64,000 bases of DNA from Gammaproteobacteria bacterium (GCA_016718385.1 JADKDK010000002.1:310001-374000), one strand, 5' to 3'; positions 18,080-27,330 are shown, numbered from the stretch's first letter. Notes: generated by a model not told the origin, from the letters alone. Made by a program: numbers and translations.

Positions 18080-18820
18080 CTACTCGAGGTAGCCGTTCAG
18101 GCGCAGCTCGATCGCGCGCGGATTCTCGCCGTCGGCGATCGCGATGATGCCCTCGATGATCATTTCGCGGTACTGCGCCGCCTCGCGCACGCAGCTGCGC
18201 AGCTTGGCGGCGATCGGCAGGAAGAACAGGTTCGCCAGCGCCACGCCGTAGATCGTCGCGACGAAGGCCACCGCGATGCCCGGCCCCACGTTTGCCGGAT
18301 CCGCGAGGTTGCCCATCACGTGGATCAGGCCGACCACGGCGCCGATGATGCCGATCGTGGGCGCGTAGCCGCCCATGCTCTCGTAGAACTTCGCGGCGTC
18401 CACGTCGCGCTGCTCGCGCAGGCCCGACTCCGACTCCAGCACGCTGCGTATGGCCTCGGGCTCGTTGCCGTCGACCAGCAGCTGCAGGCCGCGGCGCGCG
18501 AACGCATCGGGCTCCATCTCGGCGACCGCCTCCAGCCCCAGCAGCCCCTCGCGCCGCGCTGTGGTGGCCCAGCGCACCACCTGCTCCAGGCCGTCGGCAA
18601 AGCCATGGCGCGGCGGCAAGAAGACCCAGCGCATCATGGCCAGCGCGCGCCTCAGTCCCGCGAGCGGCATCTGCAGCAGTCCGGCGCCCACGGTGCCGCC
18701 CACGACCAGCAGCGCCGCCGGCAGGTTCGCCAGCGCGGACAACTCGCCCCCCTCGAGCAGGTTCCCCCCGACCACGGCGGTGAAGGCGAGCACGATGCCG
18801 ATGATGCTCAGTACGTCCAT
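18080..18820 (-). CDS. motC: Flagellar motor stator protein MotC (MotA family)
   Basis: Proton-channel stator subunit. The 246 residues have four membrane helices (MDVLSIIGIVLAFTAVVGGN; LPAALLVVGGTVGAGLLQMP; ESMGGYAPTIGIIGAVVGLI; VGPGIAVAFVATIYGVALAN) and the MotA signature around YAPTIGIIGAVVGLIHVM. It sits directly after fliA with only about 30 bp between, where Pseudomonas carries cheY-cheZ-cheA-cheB. Confidence 0.93.
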   Translation of the reverse strand: MDVLSIIGIVLAFTAVVGGNLLEGGELSALANLPAALLVVGGTVGAGLLQMPLAGLRRALAMMRWVFLPPRHGFADGLEQVVRWATTARREGLLGLEAVAEMEPDAFARRGLQLLVDGNEPEAIRSVLESESGLREQRDVDAAKFYESMGGYAPTIGIIGAVVGLIHVMGNLADPANVGPGIAVAFVATIYGVALANLFFLPIAAKLRSCVREAAQYREMIIEGIIAIADGENPRAIELRLNGYLE

Positions 18821-18851
18821 GGTGCCTCGCTGCTCCCGCCCTGACCCACGC

Positions 18852-19577
18852 TCACCAGTCCTGCAGCCGCGCGCGCAGGCGCTTGGTCGCCTGGCTCAGG
18901 ATCTGGCTCACGCGCGATTCGCTGACCTCGAGCACGAGGCCAATCTCCTTGAGGTTCAGTTCGTCGTCGTAGTAGAGCGACAGCACCAGCCGCTCGCGCT
19001 CGGGCAGGCGCGCGATCTCGGCGCCGATCGCTCCCGCCAGGCGCTCGCGCGCAGCCTGCTCCGCGGGGTTGAGCGCGGCGCTGGCGAAACCCGAGCGCTC
19101 GCCGTGCTCCTCGCCCATCAGTTCGTCGAGGCTGAACAGGCGGCTGCCGAGCGTGTCCTGCAGCATCGCGTGGTACTCGGCGATCTCCACCCCCAGCTCG
19201 CGCGCCACCGCGGCGTCGCCGGCATCGCCGCCGCTGCGCAGCTCCACATTGCGTATGCCCGCGGCGACGCGCCGCGCGTTACGGTGCACCGAGCGTGGCG
19301 ACCAGTCGCCGCGGCGCACCTCGTCGATCATCGCGCCACGGATGCGGATGCCCGCGAAGGTCTCGAAGCTGGCACCGCGCGTCGGGTCATAGCTCGCGGC
19401 GGCCTCCAGCAGCCCGATCATCCCCGACTGGATCAGGTCCTCGACGCTGACGGAGGACGGCAGTCGCGCCAGCAGGTGGTGGGCGATACGCCGCACCAGC
19501 GGCCCGTGCTGCTCGACCAGCTCCTGCGGCTGCGCCCGCGCGCCCGTCTTCGCGTACATGGCAAGACCCGCCGACAC
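18852..19577 (-). CDS. fliA: Flagellar sigma factor FliA (sigma28)
   Basis: Directs transcription of late flagellar genes. The 241 residues show sigma region 2 (DLIQSGMIGLLEAAASYDPT, FETFAGIRIRGAMIDEVRRG), region 3 and region 4 (LPERERLVLSLYYDDELNLK, SESRVSQILSQATKRLRARL). MSAGLAMYAKTG at the N-terminus resembles homologues. It is 6 bp after fleN, as is usual. Confidence 0.95.
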   Translation of the reverse strand: MSAGLAMYAKTGARAQPQELVEQHGPLVRRIAHHLLARLPSSVSVEDLIQSGMIGLLEAAASYDPTRGASFETFAGIRIRGAMIDEVRRGDWSPRSVHRNARRVAAGIRNVELRSGGDAGDAAVARELGVEIAEYHAMLQDTLGSRLFSLDELMGEEHGERSGFASAALNPAEQAARERLAGAIGAEIARLPERERLVLSLYYDDELNLKEIGLVLEVSESRVSQILSQATKRLRARLQDW

Positions 19578-19583
19578 CGCCGC

Positions 19584-20420
19584 TCAGCCCGCGGCGGCAT
19601 GGTCGAGCAGCTGCTCGACGAAGAACTGCAGGTGGCCGCTGGGGCCGGCGGGGATGGGCCAGCGCTCGACGCGCGCGGCAAGCTCGCGAAAGGCGGCGGC
19701 CGCGCGCGACTGCGGCGCGCCCAGCAGCACCGGGCGCTGGCGCTGGATGCACTTGCGCACCATGTCGTCGTAGGGAATATTGCCCGCGTCGAGCAGCGTG
19801 ATATCGAGGAAGCGGTCACAGACCTGCGCCAGCTTGTGATAGAGGCTCGCGCCCTCCTGCGCGCTCCTGACCATGTTGCCGAGCAGGCGAAAGTGCTGCA
19901 TGCCGTGGTCGCGATGCAGCAGCTTCATCAACGCGTAGGCGTCGGCGATCGACGACGGTTCGTCGCACACCACCACCAGGCACTCCTGGGCGGCACGCAC
20001 GAAACCCAGCACCGAATCCGCGATGCCGGCCGCGGTGTCGATCAGCAGCACGTCCATCCCGGAACCGATCGCGCTGAAGGCGTGGATCAGCCCGGCGTGC
20101 TCGAGGCGGCTCAGCGAGGCCATCGACTGCGTGCCGGAGGATGCCGGGATGATGCGGATGCCGCCGGGCCCGTCGAGCATGATGTCCTCGAGGCCGCAGT
20201 CGCCGGCGAGCACGTCGGCGAGGTTGCGCTTGGGCCGCAGGCCCAGCAGCACGTCAACGTTGGCCAGCCCGAGGTCCGCGTCGAGCAGCACCACGCGGCG
20301 CCCGTGCGCGGCCAGCGCGATAGCGAGGTTGATGGAGACGCTGGTCTTGCCCACACCGCCCTTGCCGCCGGTGACGGCGACGACCTGGACCGGCCTGCCG
20401 GCCCCGTGAGCGGAATTCAT
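19584..20420 (-). CDS. fleN: Flagellar number regulator FleN/FlhG
   Basis: MinD-like ATPase that limits flagellar number, in Pseudomonas by antagonising FleQ. The 278 residues contain the deviant Walker A TGGKGGVGKTSVSINLAIAL, the A' motif VVLLDADLGLANVDVLLGL, DVLLIDTAAGI, and FleN-type segments (GNMVRSAQEGASLYHKLAQV). It lies 25 bp after flhF, the standard pair that sets flagellar placement and number. Confidence 0.94.
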   Translation of the reverse strand: MNSAHGAGRPVQVVAVTGGKGGVGKTSVSINLAIALAAHGRRVVLLDADLGLANVDVLLGLRPKRNLADVLAGDCGLEDIMLDGPGGIRIIPASSGTQSMASLSRLEHAGLIHAFSAIGSGMDVLLIDTAAGIADSVLGFVRAAQECLVVVCDEPSSIADAYALMKLLHRDHGMQHFRLLGNMVRSAQEGASLYHKLAQVCDRFLDITLLDAGNIPYDDMVRKCIQRQRPVLLGAPQSRAAAAFRELAARVERWPIPAGPSGHLQFFVEQLLDHAAAG

Positions 20421-20445
20421 TCGACCTTCCTCGCGCTGGGCATGA

Positions 20446-21774
20446 TCAGGCTATTCTAGCTGCATTGACGCCGGCCGCATCGGGCGCTCCGTGCCCGATG
20501 CCCGCCGCGGCCGGAGTTCCCTCCCTGGCCGCTTCCTCCCCGGGTTCGAGCGCGAGCGCCTGCGCCACCAATTCGGCCGCATCCGCCACGCGCAGATCGT
20601 CCGGGATCTCCGGCCCGTCCGTGCTGTAGGCCAGCGGCAGGCGCTCGCGCCGCAGCGCGCCGATCAGCTCGCCGAGGCTCGCGGTCTCGTCGAGCTTGGT
20701 CACGACGGCGCCCACCGGCACGCAGGCCGCGTAGTCGGCCAGAGCCGCATGGAGCCACGACAGCTGCGCGTTGGCCGCAAGCACCAGCAGCGTGCGCACA
20801 CCTTCGCGCAGCGTGCCCAGCTCATCGAGCTGGCGGCTACGCACGTGCGGGCGCCGGCTCACGCCCGCGGTGTCCACGAGCACCAGCGCATTGGCCGGCA
20901 CGCGGCGCAGTGCCTCGCCGATCGATTCGCCGCTGCCGGCAGCATGGAAAGGCACGCCAAGCAGGCGCGCCACCGCGCGCAGCATGTCGGCACCGCCGAG
21001 GCGCGCGGCATCCATGCTGAGCAGCGCCAGCCCCCCGGGACCGTGCTCCAGCACGTGGCGCACGGCGAGCTTGCAGATGGTCGTGGTCTTGCCGGCGCCG
21101 GTGGGACCGACGAAGGCCCACACCCCGCCCGAGGCCACCACGTCGCCCACCGTGCCGAGCCCCTCGACCAGCCGCGCCTGCGTGGCGCGCCACGCTGCGT
21201 CCCAGGCGGTCCCGGCATCGACGTTGGCTACCAGTTCGCGCACCAGCTCGTTGGGCAGGCCCATGCGCGTCAACCGCCGCCAGATGCGCCCCTCGGTGCC
21301 CGGCCCCTCGACGGTGCGCTCACTGCGCAGCGCTGTCAGGCGCTCCTCCAGCAGCGTGCGCATGCTGCGCAGCTCCGATTGCATCTCCAGCCACTGCGGC
21401 GCCAACGTCGTCCCTTCGCCAGCCGCAGGGCTCGCCGCTGCGAACGCCTCCGGCGCAGCAGTTGGCGCTGCGCCGGCGGCTGCCGGTAGCGGGTCCGCCA
21501 CGCGGGCGAATGCGCGCTCCGGCGCCGGCGGGCGCGGCCGCGGCGCCACGGGTGCAGCCCCCGCCGCCAGGTCGAACGCCCGCAGCATCGGTTCCCCCGC
21601 GCTCGTGCGCGACGCCGGCAGCGCGGGGGCAGGAGGCGATTCCGGCGCGGCGACGATCTCGACGCCCCCGGCGACGCGCCGGTTCGACAGGATCATGGCG
21701 TCGGGACCGAGCTGCTCGCGCACGAGCCGCAACGCCGTCTTCACGTCCGGGCCGATGATTCGCTTCAGTTCCAT
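20446..21774 (-). CDS. flhF: Flagellar placement GTPase FlhF
   Basis: SRP-type GTPase that sets the polar site of flagellar assembly. The 442 residues start with MELKRIIGPDVKTALRLVRE, then a Pro/Ala-rich linker, then the NG domain with P-loop AFVGPTGAGKTTTICKLAVR, VLVDTAGVSRR and VVTKLDETASLGELIGAL. It is 48 bp after flhA and 25 bp before fleN. Confidence 0.95.
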   Translation of the reverse strand: MELKRIIGPDVKTALRLVREQLGPDAMILSNRRVAGGVEIVAAPESPPAPALPASRTSAGEPMLRAFDLAAGAAPVAPRPRPPAPERAFARVADPLPAAAGAAPTAAPEAFAAASPAAGEGTTLAPQWLEMQSELRSMRTLLEERLTALRSERTVEGPGTEGRIWRRLTRMGLPNELVRELVANVDAGTAWDAAWRATQARLVEGLGTVGDVVASGGVWAFVGPTGAGKTTTICKLAVRHVLEHGPGGLALLSMDAARLGGADMLRAVARLLGVPFHAAGSGESIGEALRRVPANALVLVDTAGVSRRPHVRSRQLDELGTLREGVRTLLVLAANAQLSWLHAALADYAACVPVGAVVTKLDETASLGELIGALRRERLPLAYSTDGPEIPDDLRVADAAELVAQALALEPGEEAAREGTPAAAGIGHGAPDAAGVNAARIA

Positions 21775-21822
21775 GTCCTCGCTCTCCCGCGGTGACGCCC
21801 GCGCGGGCGCCGATAGAATTCG

Positions 21823-23940
21823 TCAGCCGACGGTCGCCTCGATCGTCACCTGCTTGTTGCCGGGAATTTCCTGGTACGAGATGACCCGGGTCGCGCGATT
21901 GGTGTGGCGCATGAAGCGTGCCAGCACCGCGCGCAGCGGCGCCGGCACCAGCAGCACCGGCGCCTTGCCCTGCACTTCCTGGCGCTGTGCCGCCTCGTTC
22001 ATCGCGCGCTGCAGCCGCTCTGCCAGGCTGGGCTCGAGCACGATGTCATCGGCCTCCGCTCCCGCGGCGCCGCCGCGCTGCAGCGACTTCATCAGCACCT
22101 GTTCCATCTGCGGCTCCAGCGTGATCACCGGCAGGCTCGCGGCGTTGCCGCTGATCTGCTGGAAGATGGTGCGACCGAGGGCCACGCGCGCCGCCGCGCT
22201 CAGTGCCGCCGGGTCCTTGCTGCGAACGGCCTGCGCGGCGATCGCCTCGGCGATGCTGCGGATGTCGCGAATCGGCACTCCCTCGCTCAGCAGGCTCTTC
22301 AGCACACCGAGCAGCTGGTTGATGGTGAGCGTGCCGGGCACCAGTTCCTCGGCGAGCTTCGGGGACATCCTGGCGAGCTTCTGCAGCAGCTGCTCCACCT
22401 CTTCGTGGCCGATCAGCTCGTCGATGTGCTCAAGCAGCACCTGGTTGAGGTGCGTGGCGACCACCGTGCTGGCATCCACCACGGTGTAGCCGAGGGTCTG
22501 CGCACGCTCGTGCTGGTTGCGCTCGATCCACAGCGCATCGAGCCCGAAGGCCGGATCGCGGCATTCGAGGCCGTCGAGCCGGCCGAACACCTGGCCCGGA
22601 TTGATCGCCAGCTCGCGTTCCGGGAACACCTCCGCCTCGCCCATGGCCACTCCCATCAGCAGGATCCGGTAGGCATTCGGCAGCAGCTCCAGGTTGTCGC
22701 GGATGTGCACCGGCGGCACCAGGAAGCCCATTTCCTGCGACAGCTTCTTGCGCACGCCCTTGATGCGACCCAGCAACGCACCGCCCTGCGCCTTGTCCAC
22801 CATCGGGATCAGCCGGTAACCGACCTCCAGCCCGATCACGTCGACCGGCGCCACGTCGTCCCAGCCCAGTTCGGGTGGCGGTGCCGGCGCCACGCGCGCG
22901 AGCTCGGAGGCCGCGGCCGGCCCGCTCGCCTCCTCGCGCCGGCGACGGCGGATCAGCCACGCCCCGGCGCCTGCGAGCGTGGCCAGCCCGATGAACGCCA
23001 CGTGCGGCATCCCCGGCACCAGCCCCATGATCGCCAGCAGCGCCGCTGCCACGGCCAGCGCGCGCGGCGAATCGAACATCTGCCCGAGTATCTGCTCGCC
23101 CATGTCGTTCGACGTGGTCACGCGCGTGACCATGATCGCGGCCGTGGTCGAGAGCAGCAGCGCGGGAATCTGTGCCACCAGCCCGTCGCCGATCGTGAGC
23201 AGGGAGTAGAGCTGCATGGCATCGGCGAAGCCGAGATCGTGCTGCAGCACGCCGATCGCCAACCCCCCGATCAGGTTGATCGCGAGGATCAGCACGCCGG
23301 CTACCGCATCGCCGCGCACGAACTTGCTGGCACCGTCCATGGCACCGTAGAAATCGGCCTCCTGCGCGACCTCCTCGCGGCGCCGGCGCGCGTCGTCCTG
23401 GTTGATCAGCCCGGCGTTGAGGTCGGCGTCGATCGCCATCTGCTTGCCCGGCATCGCGTCCAGGGTGAAGCGCGCGCTGACCTCCGAGATGCGCCCGGCG
23501 CCCTTGGTGACGACCACGAAGTTGATGATGATCAGGATCAGGAACACCACCAGGCCGACGACGTAGTTGCCGCCGATCACGACCGTGCCGAAGGCCTCGA
23601 TCACCTTGCCCGCCGCATCGGTCCCGGTGTGGCCCTCGAGCAGCACGACGCGGGTCGAGGCCACGTTGAGCGCCAGGCGCAGCAGCGTCGTTACCAGCAG
23701 GATGGTCGGAAACACCGCGAAGTCCAGCGGGCGCAGCGCGTAGACCGCCACCAGCAGTACCACCAGCGACAGCGCGATATTGAACGAGAACAGCGCGTCC
23801 AGCAGCAGCGGCGGTATCGGCAGCGTCATCATCGCGAGCACGGTGAGCAGCAGCAACGGAATCCCGAAGCTGCCCCGCGCGAGCACGCGCAGCTGCTGCA
23901 GCATGCCCGCGCGACTCATGCGCGCGCTGCCGATTGCCAT
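21823..23940 (-). CDS. flhA: Flagellar export gate protein FlhA
   Basis: Proton-driven export gate of the flagellar secretion system. The 705 residues have eight membrane helices in the first 320 or so, the FHIPEP-type segment between helices 4 and 5 (GRISEVSARFTLDAMPGKQM, DARRRREEVAQEADFYGAMD), and the cytosolic ring domain (VDVIGLEVGYRLIPMVDKAQ; VVDASTVVATHLNQVLLEHI). Start at the ATG of MAIGSARMSRAGML; the ATG seven codons later is an alternative. A sigma54-type promoter lies about 90 bp upstream. Confidence 0.96.
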   Translation of the reverse strand: MAIGSARMSRAGMLQQLRVLARGSFGIPLLLLTVLAMMTLPIPPLLLDALFSFNIALSLVVLLVAVYALRPLDFAVFPTILLVTTLLRLALNVASTRVVLLEGHTGTDAAGKVIEAFGTVVIGGNYVVGLVVFLILIIINFVVVTKGAGRISEVSARFTLDAMPGKQMAIDADLNAGLINQDDARRRREEVAQEADFYGAMDGASKFVRGDAVAGVLILAINLIGGLAIGVLQHDLGFADAMQLYSLLTIGDGLVAQIPALLLSTTAAIMVTRVTTSNDMGEQILGQMFDSPRALAVAAALLAIMGLVPGMPHVAFIGLATLAGAGAWLIRRRRREEASGPAAASELARVAPAPPPELGWDDVAPVDVIGLEVGYRLIPMVDKAQGGALLGRIKGVRKKLSQEMGFLVPPVHIRDNLELLPNAYRILLMGVAMGEAEVFPERELAINPGQVFGRLDGLECRDPAFGLDALWIERNQHERAQTLGYTVVDASTVVATHLNQVLLEHIDELIGHEEVEQLLQKLARMSPKLAEELVPGTLTINQLLGVLKSLLSEGVPIRDIRSIAEAIAAQAVRSKDPAALSAAARVALGRTIFQQISGNAASLPVITLEPQMEQVLMKSLQRGGAAGAEADDIVLEPSLAERLQRAMNEAAQRQEVQGKAPVLLVPAPLRAVLARFMRHTNRATRVISYQEIPGNKQVTIEATVG

Positions 23941-24031
23941 CTCAGCCGCGGTCGGGCCGGCTGCGCCGGCCGGTGTCGCTGTTCAAATTCTTGACGCTCC
24001 TGCGCTGTGATACCCCTTTCAGTGCGAGCAC

Positions 24032-24047
24032 AGCAAGAATCGCTCCA
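24032..24047 (-). promoter_or_regulatory. Sigma54-type promoter for flhA
   Basis: On the minus strand TGGAGCGATTCTTGCT has the invariant GG-N10-GC spacing, a perfect TTGCT -12 box and a partial -24 box (consensus TGGCACG-N4-TTGCW). The predicted start is near 24021, about 80 nt before the flhA ATG. In Pseudomonas the flhA operon is FleQ/sigma54-dependent, which supports the reading. It sits just beyond the flhB stop codon. Confidence 0.6.
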
Positions 24048-24064
24048 GTTGTGCCCGGACCGGG

Positions 24065-25219
24065 CTACCCGGCGCGCGCCGCGCCGCCCGGGATGTCCAT
24101 GCCCTCGGGGATGGGCAACTCGTCCGGCAGCACGGGCGCGGATCCGCGACCGCGACGGTGATTGCGCAGGTGAAACACGTAGGCCAGCACCTGCGCGACG
24201 GCGAGGTAGAGGCCCGCCGGGATCTCGGCCTCGATCTCGGTGGTGAACCAGATCGCGCGCGCCAGGCGCGGCGAGCTCACCACGGGCACCCCGTGGGCCT
24301 CGGCGATCTCGCGGATCTTCAGCGCGACCAGGTCGCTGCCCTTGGCCAGCAGCATGGGCGCGGCGGCGCGACCGGCGTCGTAGCGCAGGGCCACCGCATA
24401 GTGCGTGGGGTTGGTGATCACGACATCGGCCTTCGGCACGGCCGCCATCATGCGGCTGCGCGCGAACTGGCGCTGCAACTGGCGAATGCGGCTCTTGACC
24501 TCGGGGCGGCCCTCGGACTCCTTGAGCTCGTCGCGCACCTGCTGCATGGTCATGCGCAGCTTCTGCGCGTGGTCGAACAGCTGGAACGGGACGTCGAGCG
24601 CCGCGATCAGCAGCGTCGAGGCGCTGAGCGCGAGCCCCGACCAGCCCAGCATCGTCACGGCATGGTGGATCGCCGGCTCCAGCGGCTGCATCGCCATGGC
24701 CGCGAGCTCGCCGCGCAGCGTCCACAGCAGCAGCACCGTGATCGTCCCCACCAGCAGCACCTTGGCGATCGCCTTGAGCAACTCGACGAGGGAGCGCACC
24801 GAGAACATCCGCTGCAGGCCCCGCACCGGATCCAGCCGCTCGAACTTCGGTGCCAGCGCGCTCGTGCTGAAGACCCAGCCACCGAGCGCCGCGGGGCCGA
24901 GCACGGCGGCGAGCAGCAGGAGGATGAACACCGGCGCCAGCATCCACAGCGCCTCCGCGCTGGCCGAGCCCAGCTGCAACAGCATCGCATCGGGGTCCTG
25001 GATGGCGCGGCGGTCGAAGCGCAAGGCATCGCGGCCTATCCCGAGCAGGCCCGACCCCAGCGCGTTGCCGAAGACAAGAAGCGCGACCGAGCCCGCCAGC
25101 AGGATCGCGGCCGTGCTCAGCTCGCGCGAGCGTGCCACCTGCCCCTCCTCGCGCGCACGCTCGAGCCGGCGCGGCGTCGCCTCCTCGGTTTTTTCCTGAC
25201 CGGTATCTTCCTCGGCCAT
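24065..25219 (-). CDS. flhB: Flagellar export switch protein FlhB
   Basis: Export-gate component whose autocleavage switches substrate class. The ATG at 25219 gives MAEEDTGQEKTEEATPRRLE, the standard N-terminus, and a 384-residue protein; in-frame codons further upstream do not fit. Four membrane helices are followed by the cytosolic domain with the cleavage motif NPTHYAVALRY and SSPRLARAIWFTTEIEAEIP. It is separated from its normal partner fliR by a 4-kb insert. Confidence 0.95.
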   Translation of the reverse strand: MAEEDTGQEKTEEATPRRLERAREEGQVARSRELSTAAILLAGSVALLVFGNALGSGLLGIGRDALRFDRRAIQDPDAMLLQLGSASAEALWMLAPVFILLLLAAVLGPAALGGWVFSTSALAPKFERLDPVRGLQRMFSVRSLVELLKAIAKVLLVGTITVLLLWTLRGELAAMAMQPLEPAIHHAVTMLGWSGLALSASTLLIAALDVPFQLFDHAQKLRMTMQQVRDELKESEGRPEVKSRIRQLQRQFARSRMMAAVPKADVVITNPTHYAVALRYDAGRAAAPMLLAKGSDLVALKIREIAEAHGVPVVSSPRLARAIWFTTEIEAEIPAGLYLAVAQVLAYVFHLRNHRRGRGSAPVLPDELPIPEGMDIPGGAARAG

Positions 25220-25252
25220 CCGCGCGCCCGAAAATTGACAGTCCATCGGTTC

Positions 25253-25268
25253 TGCAAGATCCGTGCAC
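25253..25268 (-). promoter_or_regulatory. Possible sigma54-type promoter for flhB
   Basis: On the minus strand GTGCACGGATCTTGCA matches CACG-N4-TTGCA of the sigma54 consensus; the first G of the -24 GG pair is T. The predicted start is about 24 nt before the flhB ATG. The mismatch at a normally invariant base lowers confidence, but flhB needs a promoter here because the insert cuts it off from fliR. Confidence 0.4.
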
Positions 25269-25386
25269 GCAGACCATCGTGGCCATCGGCGCCGCCCACC
25301 GCAGGATTCCCGTCGCTTCGCGCGTCTCATCGACAATGCGCCGCGATATCCCTGATCGCGACGCAGCATCAAGCAACGGAGGAACC

Positions 25387-25860
25387 ATGGATACTCTCAG
25401 CAAGAAGGCCCTGCCACTGATCCTGCTGCTCGCGCTCGCCGGCAACACACAGGCCGCCGATTCCCCGGCCGGGGCGCAATCCGCGCCTGCTCCTGCGTCG
25501 CGCATGAGCCCGCGGCACATGGATCCCGCCACGATGACCCGGCGCATGACCACCAACCTGGGGCTGTCGCCGGAGCAGGTAACGGAGGTGGAGCAGATCA
25601 ACCAGCGCTTCGCCACGCAGTTCGAGCAGCAGCGCAAGCAGCAGGAAGCCATGCGTGCGGCGCACCAGGAGGCCATCGGCAAGATCGCCGCAGAACGCGA
25701 TGCGGCGCTGAAAAAGGTGCTGAGCGAGGAGCAGTACGCGAGGCACGTCGCCCACAGGCAGGAGATGCAGGAGCGGCGCCGCGCGCATCGCGGTCCCGGC
25801 GGCCCGGGCACGGGACCGCGCGCTGCCGAGGCACCCGCGCCGACGCCGCCCGCGCAGTAA
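25387..25860 (+). CDS. Periplasmic LTXXQ/Spy-like protein
   Basis: A 157-residue secreted protein. The ATG at 25387 is preceded by GGAGG and gives a clean signal peptide (MDTLSKKALPLILLLALAGN, cut after TQAA). The mature part is helical and charged, with NLGLSPEQVTEVEQINQRFA and VLSEEQYARHVAHRQEMQER, resembling the LTxxQ repeats of Spy/CpxP-type proteins, and ends in a Gly/Pro-rich tail. Proteins of this type act as periplasmic chaperones or stress sensors; function here is unproven. It is divergent from flhB and upstream of sthA. Confidence 0.7.
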   Translation: MDTLSKKALPLILLLALAGNTQAADSPAGAQSAPAPASRMSPRHMDPATMTRRMTTNLGLSPEQVTEVEQINQRFATQFEQQRKQQEAMRAAHQEAIGKIAAERDAALKKVLSEEQYARHVAHRQEMQERRRAHRGPGGPGTGPRAAEAPAPTPPAQ

Positions 25861-25881
25861 TCACGCGCGCCCCGTTGGACA

Positions 25882-25924
25882 GCCGCCGGGCAGAGCGTCT
25901 ATATAATCGGCTTTGCCCGGCGGC
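25882..25924 (+). promoter_or_regulatory. sthA promoter region inside an 11-bp inverted repeat
   Basis: GCCGCCGGGCA (25882-25892) and TGCCCGGCGGC (25914-25924) are a perfect inverted repeat with 21 bp between. A consensus -10 TATAAT (25902-25907) lies exactly in that spacer, and the sthA ATG is 6 bp after the second arm. TTGGAC at 25875-25880 is a -35-like hexamer but its 21-bp spacing is too long. Arm centres are 32 bp apart, about three helical turns, consistent with a dimeric regulator on one DNA face; a hairpin in the leader is the alternative. Confidence 0.45.
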
Positions 25925-25929
25925 CCGCG

Positions 25930-27330
25930 ATGGATGCATTCAAGTTCGATTTGCTGGTGATCGGCAGCGGCCCGGCGGGCGAATCCGCGGCGCTGAACGC
26001 GGCCAAGCACGGCCTGCGCGCCGCGGTGATCGAGGACCGTCGCATGGTCGGCGGCGGTTGCACCCACAGCGGCACGATCCCGTCCAAGGCGCTGCGACAC
26101 GCGGTCAAGGACCTGACGCGCTACAACACCAACGCGATATTCCGCGCCATCGGCGAGCCCAGCCGCATCTCCTTCCAGACCCTGCTGCAGAACGCCGGCA
26201 CGGTGATCCGCCGCCAGGTCGCCATGCGCTCGCAGTACTACGCGAAGAACCGCATTGCGATGTATTTCGGGGTGGCCTCGTTCATCGATGCCAACACGGT
26301 GCGCGTGACGCTGCCCGACGGCGCCGTCGAGATCCTGCGCGCTCCGAAAGTCGTGATCGCGACCGGCTCGCGTCCCTACCGTCCCGCGGACATCGACTTC
26401 GCGCACCCGACGGTATTCGACAGCGATACCATCCTCGCCATGCCGCACACGCCGCGTCGCCTGCTGATCTACGGCGCGGGCGTCATCGGCTGCGAATACG
26501 CCTCGATCTTCTCCGCGCTGGGGGTCAAGGTCGACCTGATCAACACACGTGACCAGCTGCTCTCCTATCTCGACGACGAGATCTCCGATGCGCTGTCGTA
26601 TCACCTGCGCACACAGGGCGCGGTGATCCGCCACGGCGAGGAATACGATCGGCTCGAAGCCTCGGCGCACGGCGTCACGCTGCACCTGCGCTCGGGCAAG
26701 CGCCTGCAGGGCGAGGCGCTGCTGTGGTGCAACGGCCGCACCGGAAATACCGACCGCCTGGAACTGCACAACATCGGCCTGCAGCCCGATTCGCGCGGCT
26801 TGCTGAACGTCGATGCGCGCTACGAGACTTCTGTTCCCGGCGTATTCGCCGTCGGCGACGTGATCGGTGCCCCCAGCCTCGCGAGCGCGGCCTACGACCA
26901 GGGCCGCTCGGCCGCGGCAGCCGCGCGCGGCAAGGAACACACGCGCCACGTCGACGACACACCCACCGGCATCTATACGCTGCCCGAGATCAGCTCGGTG
27001 GGCGCCACCGAGCGCGAGCTAACCGCGGCACGCATCCCCTACGAGATCGGCCGCGCCTTCTTCAAGGAGACGGCGCGGGCGCAGATCAGTGGCGAGGACG
27101 TGGGCATGCTGAAGCTGCTGTTCCACATCGACACGCTGGAGATCCTCGGCGTGCACTGCTTCGGCGCCGAGGCCACCGAGATCATCCACATCGGCCAGGC
27201 GATCATGAAGCAGCCGGCGCCGCGCAACACCGTGCGCTATTTCATCGAGACCACGTTCAACTACCCCACGATGGCCGAGGCCTACCGCATCGCCGCACTG
27301 AACGGCCTGAACCGCCTGACGAGCTACTGA
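25930..27330 (+). CDS. sthA: Soluble pyridine nucleotide transhydrogenase
   Basis: FAD enzyme that balances NADPH and NADH by reducing NAD+ with NADPH. The 466 residues show the FAD-binding LLVIGSGPAGESAALNAAKH, the family active-site segment GGGCTHSGTIPSKALRHAV, the NAD(P)-binding LIYGAGVIGCEYASIFSALG, the second FAD motif GVFAVGDVIGAPSLASAAYD, and the dimerisation domain ending FNYPTMAEAYRIAALNGLNR. The single-Cys GCTHSGTIPSK pattern separates it from dihydrolipoamide dehydrogenases. Confidence 0.95.
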   Translation: MDAFKFDLLVIGSGPAGESAALNAAKHGLRAAVIEDRRMVGGGCTHSGTIPSKALRHAVKDLTRYNTNAIFRAIGEPSRISFQTLLQNAGTVIRRQVAMRSQYYAKNRIAMYFGVASFIDANTVRVTLPDGAVEILRAPKVVIATGSRPYRPADIDFAHPTVFDSDTILAMPHTPRRLLIYGAGVIGCEYASIFSALGVKVDLINTRDQLLSYLDDEISDALSYHLRTQGAVIRHGEEYDRLEASAHGVTLHLRSGKRLQGEALLWCNGRTGNTDRLELHNIGLQPDSRGLLNVDARYETSVPGVFAVGDVIGAPSLASAAYDQGRSAAAAARGKEHTRHVDDTPTGIYTLPEISSVGATERELTAARIPYEIGRAFFKETARAQISGEDVGMLKLLFHIDTLEILGVHCFGAEATEIIHIGQAIMKQPAPRNTVRYFIETTFNYPTMAEAYRIAALNGLNRLTSY

